Below are positions 16,986 through 26,865 of a DNA stretch of 64,000 nt, in pieces (within the stretch, counting starts at the first letter, position 1; each line of letters opens with the position of its first letter). Under the pieces are notes generated by a model. The model was given only the letters and a program-made list of their open reading frames with translations, searched no databases and had not been told where the DNA came from. Origin of the DNA: Halobacteriales archaeon YIM A00010. Lineage in GTDB: Archaea; Halobacteriota; Halobacteria; Halobacteriales; Haloarculaceae. A program made the position numbers and the translations under genes. The stretch is taken from contig JAKCFJ010000002.1 in the NCBI GenBank assembly GCA_025041175.1, forward strand, positions 186,001-250,000, read 5' to 3'.

Positions 16986-19799
16986 TTACCGGACCTCACC
17001 CCACGTTCCGACGAGTTCGCCCCCGACGAAGCGACGTTGTTGGAATCCGAGCGCGTTGCAGAGCATCGTGTGGCCCATGAAAGACACCGCGTAATCCGCC
17101 ATGCCAAACGGGTGTAGCTCGCGCTGGTTGGCCGGTGGGAGGACCGAGCCGATGAGATTGATCTCGGCGTCGTCCGCTGCCAGCGATCCGGCCGCGACGC
17201 CCCCCGCATCCGGTGTCGATCCGTCGACTTCCATTCGGCCCGCGACATCCCCGCCGGCAGCTTCGAAAGCGCTGTCGTCGATGAGCGTCGTCGGTTGATC
17301 GAACGCTTCCGGCACGTACCCGATCTGCGAGCTCTTCCAGATCTCGCGTTGGAACTCCCTGATGTCCGAAAGGAGATAGTGATCGAAATCCCGGTCGATC
17401 AGGTTCACGATGCCGGTTTCGACGGTTCGAACGTCGTCCACGGAGATGTTCTCGGTCTCACCCACCTCGAGAGCGTCAAGCAAGTAGAGACCGGTGTCGG
17501 TGAGCACGAGATCGCCGCCGCTGGCGACGAACGCCTCGATCGCCGAGACGTACCGTTGGTCGTCACGACCAACGTCGTGGGAGATCACCAGCTTGTCGTA
17601 GCGTCGCTTGCCGGAGTTACCGTGCATCAGCCGGCCGACCCGCACGTCGTGGACCCGAAAACCGTCCATTTCACCGTTCTCGAGGTGGGATTCGAGGTCG
17701 GCGAAAAACTGCATCGGATTGACGACGTACTCCGTCTGTGAGTAACCAAACGCCTCCTCGGGAGCGGGATGTTCCTCGTCGGTCTCGATGGTGACGACCT
17801 CGGCCTCGATCTCGGTTCCCTCGACCTCGATCGACCACTCCCCCTGTTCGGGATCGGGGACGTAGAAACTCTCCTGGTCGGTCTCGGAACGATCGATTCG
17901 ACGGACGCGCTGGCCGCTTGGACTGACCAACTCGACGACACCCGTTTCTCTCTCGGGACCGACGAACCGCGCGGCCAACGCGTGGGTTCGGTCTTCCGTG
18001 GACGACGTTGCAGCTCTCGTTCCGGGCTGGACCGTCTCGTGACGGCGTTGGACGCGGGTAGCGCGGTCCTGTCCGGGACCGTGGCCGTTACCTGGACTCT
18101 CATCCGTGTGTGAGAGGTCCGCCGACGTTCGCGTCAGCTCCTCGGTGGTCACGTACGCGGTGTCTTGTCCGCCGGTGGCCACCGTCGCGTTGGTGTCGGC
18201 TGCGCACAGCTTCGCGTACTCGCGCATCGAGAGGCGGTAGGCCGTCGCCAGGTGGCGTTCGATGTACGGCCGCCAGGTCGTGAAATCGCGCATCGCCAGC
18301 TCCGGCGCGACCGTGATCGCCCCGAGACCGCCGAGTTCCTCGGGCTGTCCCGCCCAGCCGAGCAACCCACCGCTGATGTTGTAGCCCAGCGAGTCGTAGA
18401 TCGAACCGTAGTCCAACAGCCGGTCCGGAACGTACCCCTCGATATCGGCCGTGTCCCGACCGGCCCGGACGGTGTCCTCGGAGATCGCTGTCGGACTTCC
18501 CCAGTGATCTTCCATCGCCGCACCGATCCGTCGGTTCACCTCGTCCAGATCGTGCGTGCCGTCGTGGTCGTAGGCGGCGTTCGACTCGAGGTTCAACACC
18601 ATCGAGTCCGCCCACCCCATCATGTGATAATCACAGAGATACGCCACGTTTTCATACCCTCGAAGATGGCTGACGGTCGCCAGCGCGTCCGGAACCATCT
18701 CCTCATAGCCCACGTCGTATCCGGGGCGTCTCTCGGGCGCTTCCTCGGGTTCAGCGGGCCAGAACGCCGGGTTCGCCCATCCGATCGTCGGGTACTGTCG
18801 GTTTGTGTCGACTTCTGACGAGTTTCCCCGGTAGTGGCCGTAGAACGTTCCGTCAACGAACTCGTTGTAGGGATGTGGTCCGTAGTGGGGGTTTCGAACG
18901 GTCCACCCGTCCGGGTTGATGTAGACGTAGACGATGATGATGTCGTTGAGCAGCTGATTGATGTCGTCCGCCTCGCCCGTGGCGGCCGCTTCGAGGATGC
19001 GGCTGCCGGCCTCCACGCCGGCCCGTTCGTTGCCGTGGATACCCACGGTGAACACTGCCTTGTCCTTCTCCCGAAACGACTCCTCGTCCCGAACATCGTT
19101 GGTCAGCTCCGCCACGTAGATGTCGTGCCGATCGGGGTCTTCCCCCGTCACGAAGTTCTCCCACCCCGGTCCCTCACCAATGCGGTGGACGCGCACCCTG
19201 TTCGGGTACTCCGCTTCGAGATGATCGAGCGCCTGCCCGGCTTCCCGGTGAGAGATCCAGTCGCGGGCGTTCTCGACGTCCGGGAAGACGCCGTCGGCGT
19301 AGGGCTCTTGGAGCTTCCAGAAAGGGTTCGAACCGGGTGAGAAGTCCACGAGCTCGATGTCAGCAAACCCGAACGCGTCGTCGAGTTCGTCGGCAGTGAG
19401 AGCCGCGTGAGCCGCCGGAGTCGGCTCCGTGCGAGTGACCGCTTTCGGGGCGCGCAGCGACTCCTCGGGCGTCCAGTCGGGTTCGGCGTACTTCTCGGCA
19501 AACGTCTCCAGTCCGTCCACGTCCGCAAACTCGATCACCAGCGTCGCCTCGTACCCCTCGGGTGTCGCGTTGACGACGAACCCCGCGAGATCGGTCATCG
19601 TATCGTCGGTGACTGACGCCGATACCGTGCTCGGCAGCACGAGCGCAGCGCCCGTCGTGGCTGCCACGCGTAAGAAGCTCCGTCGGTCGATCGCGCCGCC
19701 GAAGGCGCTTTTCGGGAGCTTTGTCGCCTCCTCGTGCGTGTATCGATCCGGACCGTTCTCTACTGATCCCGTATCGTTTCCGTTTTCGTTATTTTTCAT
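16986..19799 (-). CDS. Exported M14-family zinc carboxypeptidase
   Basis: The 937-residue protein has an unusually long N-region before a twin-arginine signal (DRRSFLRVAATTGAALVLPS, residues 38-57). A peptidase M14 domain follows at about 185-540: GIHGNERAG gives zinc ligands His255 and Glu258, and CDYHMMGW supplies the third His near 397. The remaining part carries a beta-rich segment (LVSPSGQRVRRIDRSE) and a region ending in a domain that resembles a glutamine-amidotransferase-like fold (VASGGDLVLTDTGLYLLDAL). It should be secreted and cut C-terminal residues from peptides. Length and domain build-up match large haloarchaeal secreted carboxypeptidases. Confidence 0.82.
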   Translation of the reverse strand: MKNNENGNDTGSVENGPDRYTHEEATKLPKSAFGGAIDRRSFLRVAATTGAALVLPSTVSASVTDDTMTDLAGFVVNATPEGYEATLVIEFADVDGLETFAEKYAEPDWTPEESLRAPKAVTRTEPTPAAHAALTADELDDAFGFADIELVDFSPGSNPFWKLQEPYADGVFPDVENARDWISHREAGQALDHLEAEYPNRVRVHRIGEGPGWENFVTGEDPDRHDIYVAELTNDVRDEESFREKDKAVFTVGIHGNERAGVEAGSRILEAAATGEADDINQLLNDIIIVYVYINPDGWTVRNPHYGPHPYNEFVDGTFYGHYRGNSSEVDTNRQYPTIGWANPAFWPAEPEEAPERRPGYDVGYEEMVPDALATVSHLRGYENVAYLCDYHMMGWADSMVLNLESNAAYDHDGTHDLDEVNRRIGAAMEDHWGSPTAISEDTVRAGRDTADIEGYVPDRLLDYGSIYDSLGYNISGGLLGWAGQPEELGGLGAITVAPELAMRDFTTWRPYIERHLATAYRLSMREYAKLCAADTNATVATGGQDTAYVTTEELTRTSADLSHTDESPGNGHGPGQDRATRVQRRHETVQPGTRAATSSTEDRTHALAARFVGPERETGVVELVSPSGQRVRRIDRSETDQESFYVPDPEQGEWSIEVEGTEIEAEVVTIETDEEHPAPEEAFGYSQTEYVVNPMQFFADLESHLENGEMDGFRVHDVRVGRLMHGNSGKRRYDKLVISHDVGRDDQRYVSAIEAFVASGGDLVLTDTGLYLLDALEVGETENISVDDVRTVETGIVNLIDRDFDHYLLSDIREFQREIWKSSQIGYVPEAFDQPTTLIDDSAFEAAGGDVAGRMEVDGSTPDAGGVAAGSLAADDAEINLIGSVLPPANQRELHPFGMADYAVSFMGHTMLCNALGFQQRRFVGGELVGTWGEVR

Positions 19800-20066
19800 T
19801 GTCTCTTGGGCACTGAATAGAACCCATGCCTTTGATGTCGCTGGGACAGCATCTTAATAATACACATTCCGGTGATTTCTTCCCTATTGTTACATTTTAT
19901 AATAATACGTAACGGATAGACGGTTCGAGCACCCGGAGTTCGCCACGTTCGTACGGTACTCGTCCCACTGTCGAGACGAATGCGGACTTTTGCCGATGTG
20001 CTCGGAGGGTTCCCGTGAACCTCCAGAAATTGTCGGATATTTACCTGTCGCCGCACAGTCACCGGT
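19800..20066. other. Divergent promoter region between carboxypeptidase and esterase genes
   Basis: AT-rich sequence at 19850-19915 (for example TTTTATAATAATACG) can serve the carboxypeptidase on the minus strand. No gene is visible. Confidence 0.35.
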
Positions 20067-21939
20067 ATGGACGGGTTCACACGCGGCGTAGACGGCTATT
20101 ACGACGCCGAGCCCCAGCTATCGCGGTATCTCGGACAACGAGCAGCCAACCAGTTCGCCGCCGAACGCGAACGGAAGCGATCGATCGATTCGCGGGCCTC
20201 GTTCGAAGCCCATCGAAACCGGATTCGAGAGCGGTTTCTTTCGTCTATCGGCGGGCTGCCCGATCACTCGACCGGCGCGTTCGAGACGACGGGGACCATC
20301 GAGAGTGACGGATACACGATCGAGTTGGGGGTCTTCGAGAGCCTCCCGAACGTCCACGTCACGGCGAACTGTTACGTTCCCGAAGAGGATGGACCGCATC
20401 CGGGGCTGGCGTTTCTCTGTGGTCACACCGAGACTGCGAAGGCAGATCCGCTCACCCAGAAGGCGTGCATCGAACTAGCGCTAAACGGCTTCGTTGTCCT
20501 CGTCATCGACCCGATCGCACAGGGTGAACGGGAGCAGTACCGCGATCCCGGGACGGGCGAGGCGGTCGTCAGCGGGGGTGGCGGGGTGTTCGCACACTGC
20601 TATGCGGGCCAGCAGTGTTTTTATGCGGGTGCCAATCTCGCGCAGTATATGATCCACGACGCTCGGTGTGGCGTCGATCTCCTCTGTGGACGGTCCGACG
20701 TTGACAGCGATCGAATCGGAGCCGTCGGCACGTCCGGTGGCGGCGTCCAGACATCGTACCTTGCGCTCGTTGACGATCGACTCGCCGCTGTCATCCCGTG
20801 TTGTGCCGGTACCGAACGGTCGGAGTGGCTGAAAACCGGAAAGCGTATCGACGCCGAACAGGCCATCCACGGCGCGATCCCACAGGGAATCAACTACGAT
20901 GATTTCCTCACGGCGATGGCCCCACGGCCAGTGTGTGTCGGGGCGGCCACATCGGACGAGTACTTCCCGATCGAAGGCATTCACGCCGCGGTCTCGCGCG
21001 CCCGCGACATTTACGGATTGTACGACGCACGTGAGAACGTCGACCTCGTTCTCGCGGACACGACCCACTGCTCGGTGTACGAGCTAGGGGATGGGATTTT
21101 CGAGTGGGTGTGTGATCAGTTGGGCGGCTGCAAGTACGTGGCCCACGACGCCCTGTCTGTCCGGGATGCCCCTGACCTCCGGTGTACACCCGACGGAAGC
21201 GTTCGCAGTGCGTACCCCGAGGAACGAACGGTCAACGACCTGCTCCGTGAGTACGTCGGGACGAATCCGGTACCGGACGAGCGTGAACAGCACGCAAAAC
21301 GGCTGCGCCGAACCCTCATCGAGACGCTCGATCTCGACCGAGGGAGCTGTGAACTCCACCCGCGGTACACCCGAACGGATCAGTACGACGGCCAAACCGT
21401 CGAACACGTCTTTTTCAATACCGAACGCGACCCGGACATCGTCGTGACGGGCGTTCTAGTCACCGACCCGGATGTTCCCACTCGATCGCCTGCCGTGGTG
21501 CTCTACGCTGCCAACCGGGATCGCTGCACCTATCCCGCCGTGGGTTGAGGGCTACAACGACATCTACGGCACCGAGTTCAAACTCGCCTACGACGCCCTG
21601 TTGCTCGGATCGTCGCTGTTCGGGATGCGCGTGTACGACGTGATCCGCGCGATCGAGTTCCTTCGAGAGGAAACGGAGAGCGAGCGGGCGACGGTCCACG
21701 GAACGGGCGTCGGTGCGTATCACGCGCTGTACGCCGCTGCCGTCGATCGGAGCGTCGAAACGATTCGACTCCGGAATCTCGGTCCCAGCTTCCACGAAAT
21801 GGCGACGAGCCACCAGTTCCGGTATGATCCCCGACTCACCGTCTTCGACGCGATCGGAGACTGTGACGTTCCACAACTCATCGCGGCGCTCGACGATAGG
21901 GATCTCCAGATCGATCGAACTCACTGCGACACGAGCTGA
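20067..21939 (+). pseudogene. Acetylxylan-esterase-like alpha/beta hydrolase, frameshifted
   Basis: The first frame gives 493 codons of an alpha/beta hydrolase of the acetylxylan esterase/dienelactone hydrolase type: LAFLCGHTETAKADP, the nucleophile elbow GTSGGG with Ser223, AATSDEYFPIEG (acid) and DTTHCSVYE (His). It ends prematurely near 21548, and the next frame continues smoothly as EGYNDIYGTEFKLAYDALLLGSSLFGMRVYD to 21939, part of a second domain common in long members. A single indel near 21540 explains this. The catalytic domain is whole, so a shortened protein could still fold, or the indel may be a sequencing error. Confidence 0.7.
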
Positions 21940-22023
21940 TCGATCCGCATTCTATCGTGGTGGTTGATACCAATCGACAATATACCGAAGATAATAAATT
22001 GCATATATGATAATATATCGTGT

Positions 22024-22140
22024 ATGGTTGGAGGACAGTGTGGTGGTTGTGGCACGTGGAAGCCGGAGCTGGAATACCGCGAGGAAAGCGGGGTCTGGCG
22101 GGGGTACTGTGCGACATGTGGCGAGCTTATCGATCGGTAG
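22024..22140 (+). CDS. Tiny zinc-ribbon protein, 38 residues
   Basis: The reading MVGGQCGGCGTWKPELEY continues to CATCGELIDR and stop. Two CxxC pairs about 20 residues apart form a zinc ribbon. Very small zinc-finger proteins are common in haloarchaea, and some act as regulators. The upstream sequence GCATATATGATAATATATCG offers TATA elements. No partner is evident; it lies between the broken esterase and the polymerase gene. Confidence 0.6.
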   Translation: MVGGQCGGCGTWKPELEYREESGVWRGYCATCGELIDR

Positions 22141-22249
22141 CCCGTGTGGAAGCGACGTGATCTGACGGCTGTGATCAGTTTGTGTACCGAGAGGTGATGG
22201 GGTGTGATCCCAATCCTTTTCAGCCGTTTGCGCATTTTGGACGATAACC

Positions 22250-23815
22250 TTGAATCGTCGAATCCAGGTTGTAAGGACACTAGCAAGACAGGGGTACAAC
22301 GCCGACCGCGAGGCTGTAACGCTCATCACGTCGTCGGAATCGCCGGCGCACGTGATCGAAGCGACGATCGACCACCTGCCAGAGGGAACGCTGCGGATCA
22401 CGGCCGATCACGTCCGCAACGCGCTCGACGGGCTGGGCATGGAAACCGACGCGAGGGAGCCGATCACCGTCGATCCGGACAACGTTCCGGTCTCTCGGGA
22501 ATCGGACGCGGGAGCCACCACCGAACAGGAGAGCGGGAACCGGTCCACGTCCGCTCCGTCGACCGGATCGACGGCCGAAGCAGTCCACCGAGACCGTTCC
22601 ACCCACAGCGAACGCGGATCACTGACGATCACGGGGGACGTCACGGGCGAGAGCACCGGGACCGGCACGTACGAGACGTTCGTCCAGACGTTTCAGGACC
22701 GGTACCAGCAACTTTCCGGGCAGCTGCGGGGACGGCTGAACCACCGTCCGTCGGAGACGCTAGCGGAGATGCCGGGCCAGAAGGAGGCAGCGATGATCGG
22801 ATTGGTGAACGACATCCAGTCGACGAAAAACGGGCACTGGATTGTCGAACTCGAAGACACCACGGGGACGTTCAGCTGTCTCGTGATGAAAGACCGGGAG
22901 ATCGCGGACACTGTGGATGAGCTGTGTTTCGACGAGTGCATCGGTGTGGAGGGCACGCTGTCGAACGACGGTGAGATCCTGTTCGTGGACAGCATTCGTT
23001 TTCCGGACGTTCCCCACACGTACCGACCGTCGACGGCCGAGCGCCACGTCCAGGCCGCGCTCATTTCCGACATCCACGTCGGCAGCCAGGAGTTTCACGC
23101 GGCGGCGTGGGAGCAGTTCACGGAGTGGCTCCACACCGAGGAGGCCGAACGCGTCGAGTATCTGCTCATCGCGGGGGATATGGTCGAGGGGGTCGGCGTC
23201 TATCCCGAGCAGGACGAGGAGCTGTCGATCGTCGACATCTACGAGCAGTACGAGCGATTCTCCGAGCTGCTGAAAGCGGTGCCCGGCGATATGGAGATCG
23301 TCATGATCCCCGGCAACCACGACGCCGTCCGGTTGGCCGAGCCACAACCGGCGTTCGACGAGGAACTCCGGAACATCATGCGCGCCCACGACGCCCGCAT
23401 TACGGGCAACCCCTCCACGGTTACCATCGAGGGCGTGTCGATACTGTTGTACCACGGCGTGTCGCTGTACGAGATCATCATCGACACTCCCGACCTGGAT
23501 CTGGGCCACCCCCATCGCGCGATGTATCAACTGCTCAAAAAACGCCACGTCGCGCCCCAGTACGGCGGCCAGCTCCGACTCGCCCCCGAAGAGCAGGACT
23601 ATCTCGTGATCGATGAGGTCCCCGACGTGTTTCACACCGGCCACCTCCACAAGTTCGGCTGTGGTTCCTACAACAACGTGTTGGCCGTCAATTCGGGCTG
23701 CTGGCAGAAACAAACGTCCTACCAGCGCTCACAGGGGATCGATCCGGATGTCGGCTACGCGCCGATCCTCGATCTCGGTGCCCACGAGATGACGATCCGG
23801 AAGTTCACGGTCTGA
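22250..23815 (+). CDS. polB: DNA polymerase D small subunit (DP1), 3'-5' exonuclease
   Basis: This is the proofreading subunit of the archaeal replicative polymerase PolD. The 521-residue protein has an N-terminal helical domain, an acidic linker (about 85-130), an OB fold (about 185-260) and a calcineurin-like phosphoesterase domain. Metal-binding motifs are intact: ISDIHVGS, LLIAGDMVEG, IPGNHDAVR, YHGVS and HTGHLHKFG. It starts at TTG, the first possible start after an in-frame TGA 14 codons upstream. The gene is single, with no large subunit nearby, as is usual in haloarchaea. It is the clearest housekeeping gene of the window. Confidence 0.92.
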   Translation: MNRRIQVVRTLARQGYNADREAVTLITSSESPAHVIEATIDHLPEGTLRITADHVRNALDGLGMETDAREPITVDPDNVPVSRESDAGATTEQESGNRSTSAPSTGSTAEAVHRDRSTHSERGSLTITGDVTGESTGTGTYETFVQTFQDRYQQLSGQLRGRLNHRPSETLAEMPGQKEAAMIGLVNDIQSTKNGHWIVELEDTTGTFSCLVMKDREIADTVDELCFDECIGVEGTLSNDGEILFVDSIRFPDVPHTYRPSTAERHVQAALISDIHVGSQEFHAAAWEQFTEWLHTEEAERVEYLLIAGDMVEGVGVYPEQDEELSIVDIYEQYERFSELLKAVPGDMEIVMIPGNHDAVRLAEPQPAFDEELRNIMRAHDARITGNPSTVTIEGVSILLYHGVSLYEIIIDTPDLDLGHPHRAMYQLLKKRHVAPQYGGQLRLAPEEQDYLVIDEVPDVFHTGHLHKFGCGSYNNVLAVNSGCWQKQTSYQRSQGIDPDVGYAPILDLGAHEMTIRKFTV

Positions 23816-23871
23816 TGTGTGATCTGCCTCGAAGCTCGATGAAAGCCTTCGATCCCGATCTTGCTCTCGGT

Positions 23872-24588
23872 CTACGCCGGGCTATGGTTCCACTCGACAC
23901 CAACGAGGTTGGGTGGCTCGGAGCTGTTCGCCGCTTCGCGAGCAACGATTTCGAACGTTCGACCGGTGGCAGCCGGCGTAAACAGCGCAGCAACCATAAG
24001 GCGGGCGACATCTTCTCGCGGGATTGAGCCGGTCGTGGGACCACCCCCTTCGGTGAGGAGCACGTCGTCTGTCGCCGGCTCGTCGGTCAGCCATCCGGGT
24101 CGGAACACGACGTAGCCGAGCCTCGAATCGCGGAGCGCCTGTTCGGCGCGCGCTTTCTCCCGTACCGTCCATCGGAGAACGATCCAGCGCGCCCACCACG
24201 GCATTCCAAGACGTGAGCTACCGACACCGATCGAGCTTTGGAGCACAAAGGTGCTGACGCCCTCAGCAACGGCAGCTTCGACGAGATTGATCACGCCATC
24301 ACCATCAACAACGCGGCCGGGTCGAAACAGGCCGGTGGAAAGGTTTGATCCCGCAGCGAACAGAACCGCATCACAGCCCGCAACGGCGTCTCTGGCGTCT
24401 GCTGGATCCAATAAATCACCGATGACGACCTCGACAGCGCCCGCCTCGATAAGCGATTCCCGATTCGATGCCGACCGAGTGAGCGCACGCACGTGAGCAG
24501 GCGTATTGCTCAGCTCTCGGAGAATCTCTTGCCCAGTCCGGCCGCTCGCACCAGTCACGAGCACCGTCGAAGTGGTTTGTGGTGTCAT
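23872..24588 (-). CDS. NAD(P)-binding oxidoreductase-like protein (atypical SDR)
   Basis: The 238-residue protein has a Rossmann fold with the NmrA/atypical-SDR motif VTGASGRTGQEIL at residues 10-22, GDLLDPADARDAVAGCDAVLFAAGS and a FRPGWLTDEP segment. It lacks the classical YxxxK pair, so it may bind NADP as a sensor or act on a sugar or flavin-like substrate. ATG at 24588 is preferred; a GTG three codons upstream is possible. It is divergent from an HxlR regulator 140 bases away, which probably controls it in response to redox or electrophile stress. Confidence 0.78.
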   Translation of the reverse strand: MTPQTTSTVLVTGASGRTGQEILRELSNTPAHVRALTRSASNRESLIEAGAVEVVIGDLLDPADARDAVAGCDAVLFAAGSNLSTGLFRPGRVVDGDGVINLVEAAVAEGVSTFVLQSSIGVGSSRLGMPWWARWIVLRWTVREKARAEQALRDSRLGYVVFRPGWLTDEPATDDVLLTEGGGPTTGSIPREDVARLMVAALFTPAATGRTFEIVAREAANSSEPPNLVGVEWNHSPA

Positions 24589-24730
24589 GCTGCTCACAAC
24601 AGTCTTTGGCCTTCTCGGGGATATATTGTCGAGTGAATGGAATGAAAGTAACTATCCCGACGGAAAGTGACCCCAAGAAGCGAGACAGCTTCGACGGTAC
24701 GTATATGCCTCCACCGAGCGTTCTGCAACC

Positions 24731-25189
24731 ATGGACCCGTCCGATGCGGATGAACCATCGGATTCACAAATCGAACAGACAGCGTTGACCGCTCAAGAAC
24801 GCGATCCCCGAGCAACTGTGGAGGAGTATCTTTATCTACTCGACGACGCGAGCCACATCGATGACAGGCCAGCGAAAGCACACACCACGATCGTGGAACT
24901 CCTCGATCTGTTGACCAATGCGTACGCGCTCCCGATCGTGGACCACCTCTTCTGTGAGAAGCGGCCGCTGCGCTTTTCCGAATTGGAAGAGGCACTCGGT
25001 GTCTCGCCGAAAGTACTCTCACAACGGTTGACGGAACTCGCCGACGCCGGTCTCGTTTCCCGACAGTCCTACGACGAGATCCCACCGCGTGTCGAGTACG
25101 AACCCACAACCAAGGCCGAAGAACTCGGTCCCGCGTTCCAGTTTCTCTACGCGTGGGCCGAACGCTACGATCTCGATCGTGGTGACTGA
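24731..25189 (+). CDS. HxlR-family winged-helix transcriptional regulator
   Basis: The 152-residue protein has an acidic N-terminal extension and an HxlR-type winged helix at about residues 58-140: IVELLDLLTNAYALPIVDHL, LRFSELEEALGVSPKVLSQRLTELADAGLVSR and VEYEPTTKAEEL are signature segments. HxlR proteins act as dimers and often control a divergent reductase gene, which matches the NAD(P)-binding gene next door. No ligand can be predicted. Confidence 0.82.
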   Translation: MDPSDADEPSDSQIEQTALTAQERDPRATVEEYLYLLDDASHIDDRPAKAHTTIVELLDLLTNAYALPIVDHLFCEKRPLRFSELEEALGVSPKVLSQRLTELADAGLVSRQSYDEIPPRVEYEPTTKAEELGPAFQFLYAWAERYDLDRGD

Positions 25190-25237
25190 TCGACTCGGTG
25201 AGTCCTGGTGTCAGGATCGAAACCCATCAGAACCAGC

Positions 25238-25500
25238 TCACTGGCGTCGGAGCGCGAACAGCGCCGTCACGAAGAGCGCTACCACGGCTTCGCCGCCCGT
25301 GAAGCCGGGTCTGAACGAGGTGGTCCGATTTTCGTGGTTTCCTGTGGTCGTCGTGTCGGTGTTCGTGGTTTCCTGTTGATCGTCCTCGTTCTCCGCTTTG
25401 ATGTTCTGGTTCGTTGATTGTGACGTGGCGTCGATATCAGGTGTATCGGAGTCCGTCGATTCTTCCGGCGTGTCGTATCGGGCGCGTATCCAACCGATTC
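25238..25500 (-). pseudogene. Orphan PGF-CTERM tail of a surface protein
   Basis: On the minus strand a reading without start codon runs from just after a TAG at about 25507: an acidic Thr/Asn/Asp-rich linker (TNTDTTTTGNHENRTTS), then RPGFTGGEAVVALFVTALFALRRQ and TGA. PGF followed by a hydrophobic helix and an Arg cluster is the archaeosortase-recognised PGF-CTERM anchor of haloarchaeal surface proteins. The N-terminal ectodomain is missing, so it is a 3' fragment. Confidence 0.65.
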
Positions 25501-25552
25501 GACGCTAGGGATTGAGCGGGACTTTTTATGGAGCGGTTGAATAGCCCAATAC

Positions 25553-25714
25553 ATGGCTCCCGTCGACTACCGGTGTCCCTGTGGTGCCACGCTCCGATTC
25601 AAACAGGATCTCACGAAAGAGGGCGCTATTCGTCCGACGTGGAAATGCAGAGACTGTGGTACGCCGGTTCCCGGACAGGTCGCCGAGCGGCTCAGACACC
25701 AACATCCTTCGTGA
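25553..25714 (+). CDS. Small zinc-ribbon protein, 53 residues
   Basis: MAPVDYRCPCGATLRF and WKCRDCGTPVPGQ give a CxC and a CxxC pair 24 residues apart, a compact zinc ribbon, with a basic C-terminal end. A TATA-like TTTTTATGG centred about 26 bases upstream of the ATG indicates a leaderless message. Function unknown; such ribbons are found in small regulators and in nucleic-acid-binding proteins. Confidence 0.6.
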   Translation: MAPVDYRCPCGATLRFKQDLTKEGAIRPTWKCRDCGTPVPGQVAERLRHQHPS

Positions 25715-25754
25715 GCGAACCGCGTGTGGTATCCCTCAGACACGACGGTCTTGG

Positions 25755-26771
25755 CTACGGTTCTGTCCCAATGATCCGTTGAAAGCGCTCGGGAGACAGG
25801 TTCCGGCCAGAGATGGGGAGAGCTACCGTTTTGCCCCGAAGCTCCTCCCGACGCTGGCGCATCCCAGCGAGACTCGTTGCGGACGCCCCTTCCGCAACGA
25901 TCGTTTCCTCGGTGAAGAGATCCTTGACGCCGCGTTCGATGGCTGACTCGCTCACGAGCCGGAACTCCTCGAGCCGATCCCGGAGCACCGACGTGGTGAG
26001 ATAGAACGGGACCCGCGTCGCTATGCCTTCGGCGAACGTGTCCATCCGCTTGGCCGGTTCGAGATGCCCCTCCGACCACGCGTGATACATCGCTGGTGCG
26101 GCCTCCGATTGGACGCCGACTACTGTCGCCTCCGAGAGCTCACCGACAGTGAGACAGTACCCCGCCGCGCTCGAACCCCCGCCGACCGGACAGAACAGGT
26201 AGTCGATCTCGGGACACTCCTCGACGAGTTCGAGACCGGCCGTCCCGACCCCAGCGACGAGCAACGGCTCGTTCCCCGAATGCACGTACCGATACCCCTG
26301 CTCGGCAGCCATCGTTTCGGCGCGTTCGCGGGCGTCGTCGAACGCCTCGCCGTGGAACACGACCGAGGCCCCGAACCGCTCGATGGCCGTCGCTTTCGAT
26401 GGGTTGGCGTCCTCTGGAACCACGATGGTGACGGGCACGTCGAAGACACGGCCCGCGTACGCGATCGATTGGCCGTGGTTGCCCGTGCTGGCTGTGATCA
26501 CCCCGGGGTCCTGAAACTCCGAGGCCAACTGCGAGACGAGTCTGACGCCACCGCGAACCTTGAACGCGCCGGTTGGCAGAGTGTCTTCTCGTTTGAGATA
26601 CACGTCGGCATCGAATTCGGCGGACAGTGCTTCGCTCCGAACGAGCGGCGTTCGGGGGAGATACTCCTCGACAGCCCGACGAGCACGGATCACGTCGGCC
26701 GTCGTTGGCGGCGTTCGGTCGTGGTACGGAAACAGCGTCGTTTCGTCGGGTGAGTCGACCGGCTCGTACAT
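25755..26771 (-). CDS. PLP-dependent threonine/serine ammonia-lyase-like enzyme
   Basis: The 338-residue protein is a fold-type II PLP enzyme. Lys71 in TGAFKVRGG binds the cofactor, ASTGNHGQSIAYAGR holds substrate and carboxylate, CPVGGGSSAAG is the phosphate-binding glycine loop, and SESAIERGVKDLF completes the barrel. No C-terminal ACT regulatory domain is present, so it resembles catabolic threonine dehydratase or serine racemase rather than biosynthetic IlvA. The reaction expected is deamination of Thr to 2-oxobutyrate or Ser to pyruvate. It stands alone, divergent from a MOSC gene. Confidence 0.8.
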   Translation of the reverse strand: MYEPVDSPDETTLFPYHDRTPPTTADVIRARRAVEEYLPRTPLVRSEALSAEFDADVYLKREDTLPTGAFKVRGGVRLVSQLASEFQDPGVITASTGNHGQSIAYAGRVFDVPVTIVVPEDANPSKATAIERFGASVVFHGEAFDDARERAETMAAEQGYRYVHSGNEPLLVAGVGTAGLELVEECPEIDYLFCPVGGGSSAAGYCLTVGELSEATVVGVQSEAAPAMYHAWSEGHLEPAKRMDTFAEGIATRVPFYLTTSVLRDRLEEFRLVSESAIERGVKDLFTEETIVAEGASATSLAGMRQRREELRGKTVALPISGRNLSPERFQRIIGTEP

Positions 26772-26865
26772 GGCGTGCGGTGGGCGTGGTGAACACTAAA
26801 CGATTCGGGTGGCAAGGGCGTCCGGCTCCGGGATGCCTTACCGAGCGCAACGCAATCGTATTACT

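Noticed and set aside
22760-23713. Long open frame antisense to the polymerase small subunit
   Set aside because: It is a shadow of the GC-rich coding strand; the sense frame has complete phosphoesterase motifs.
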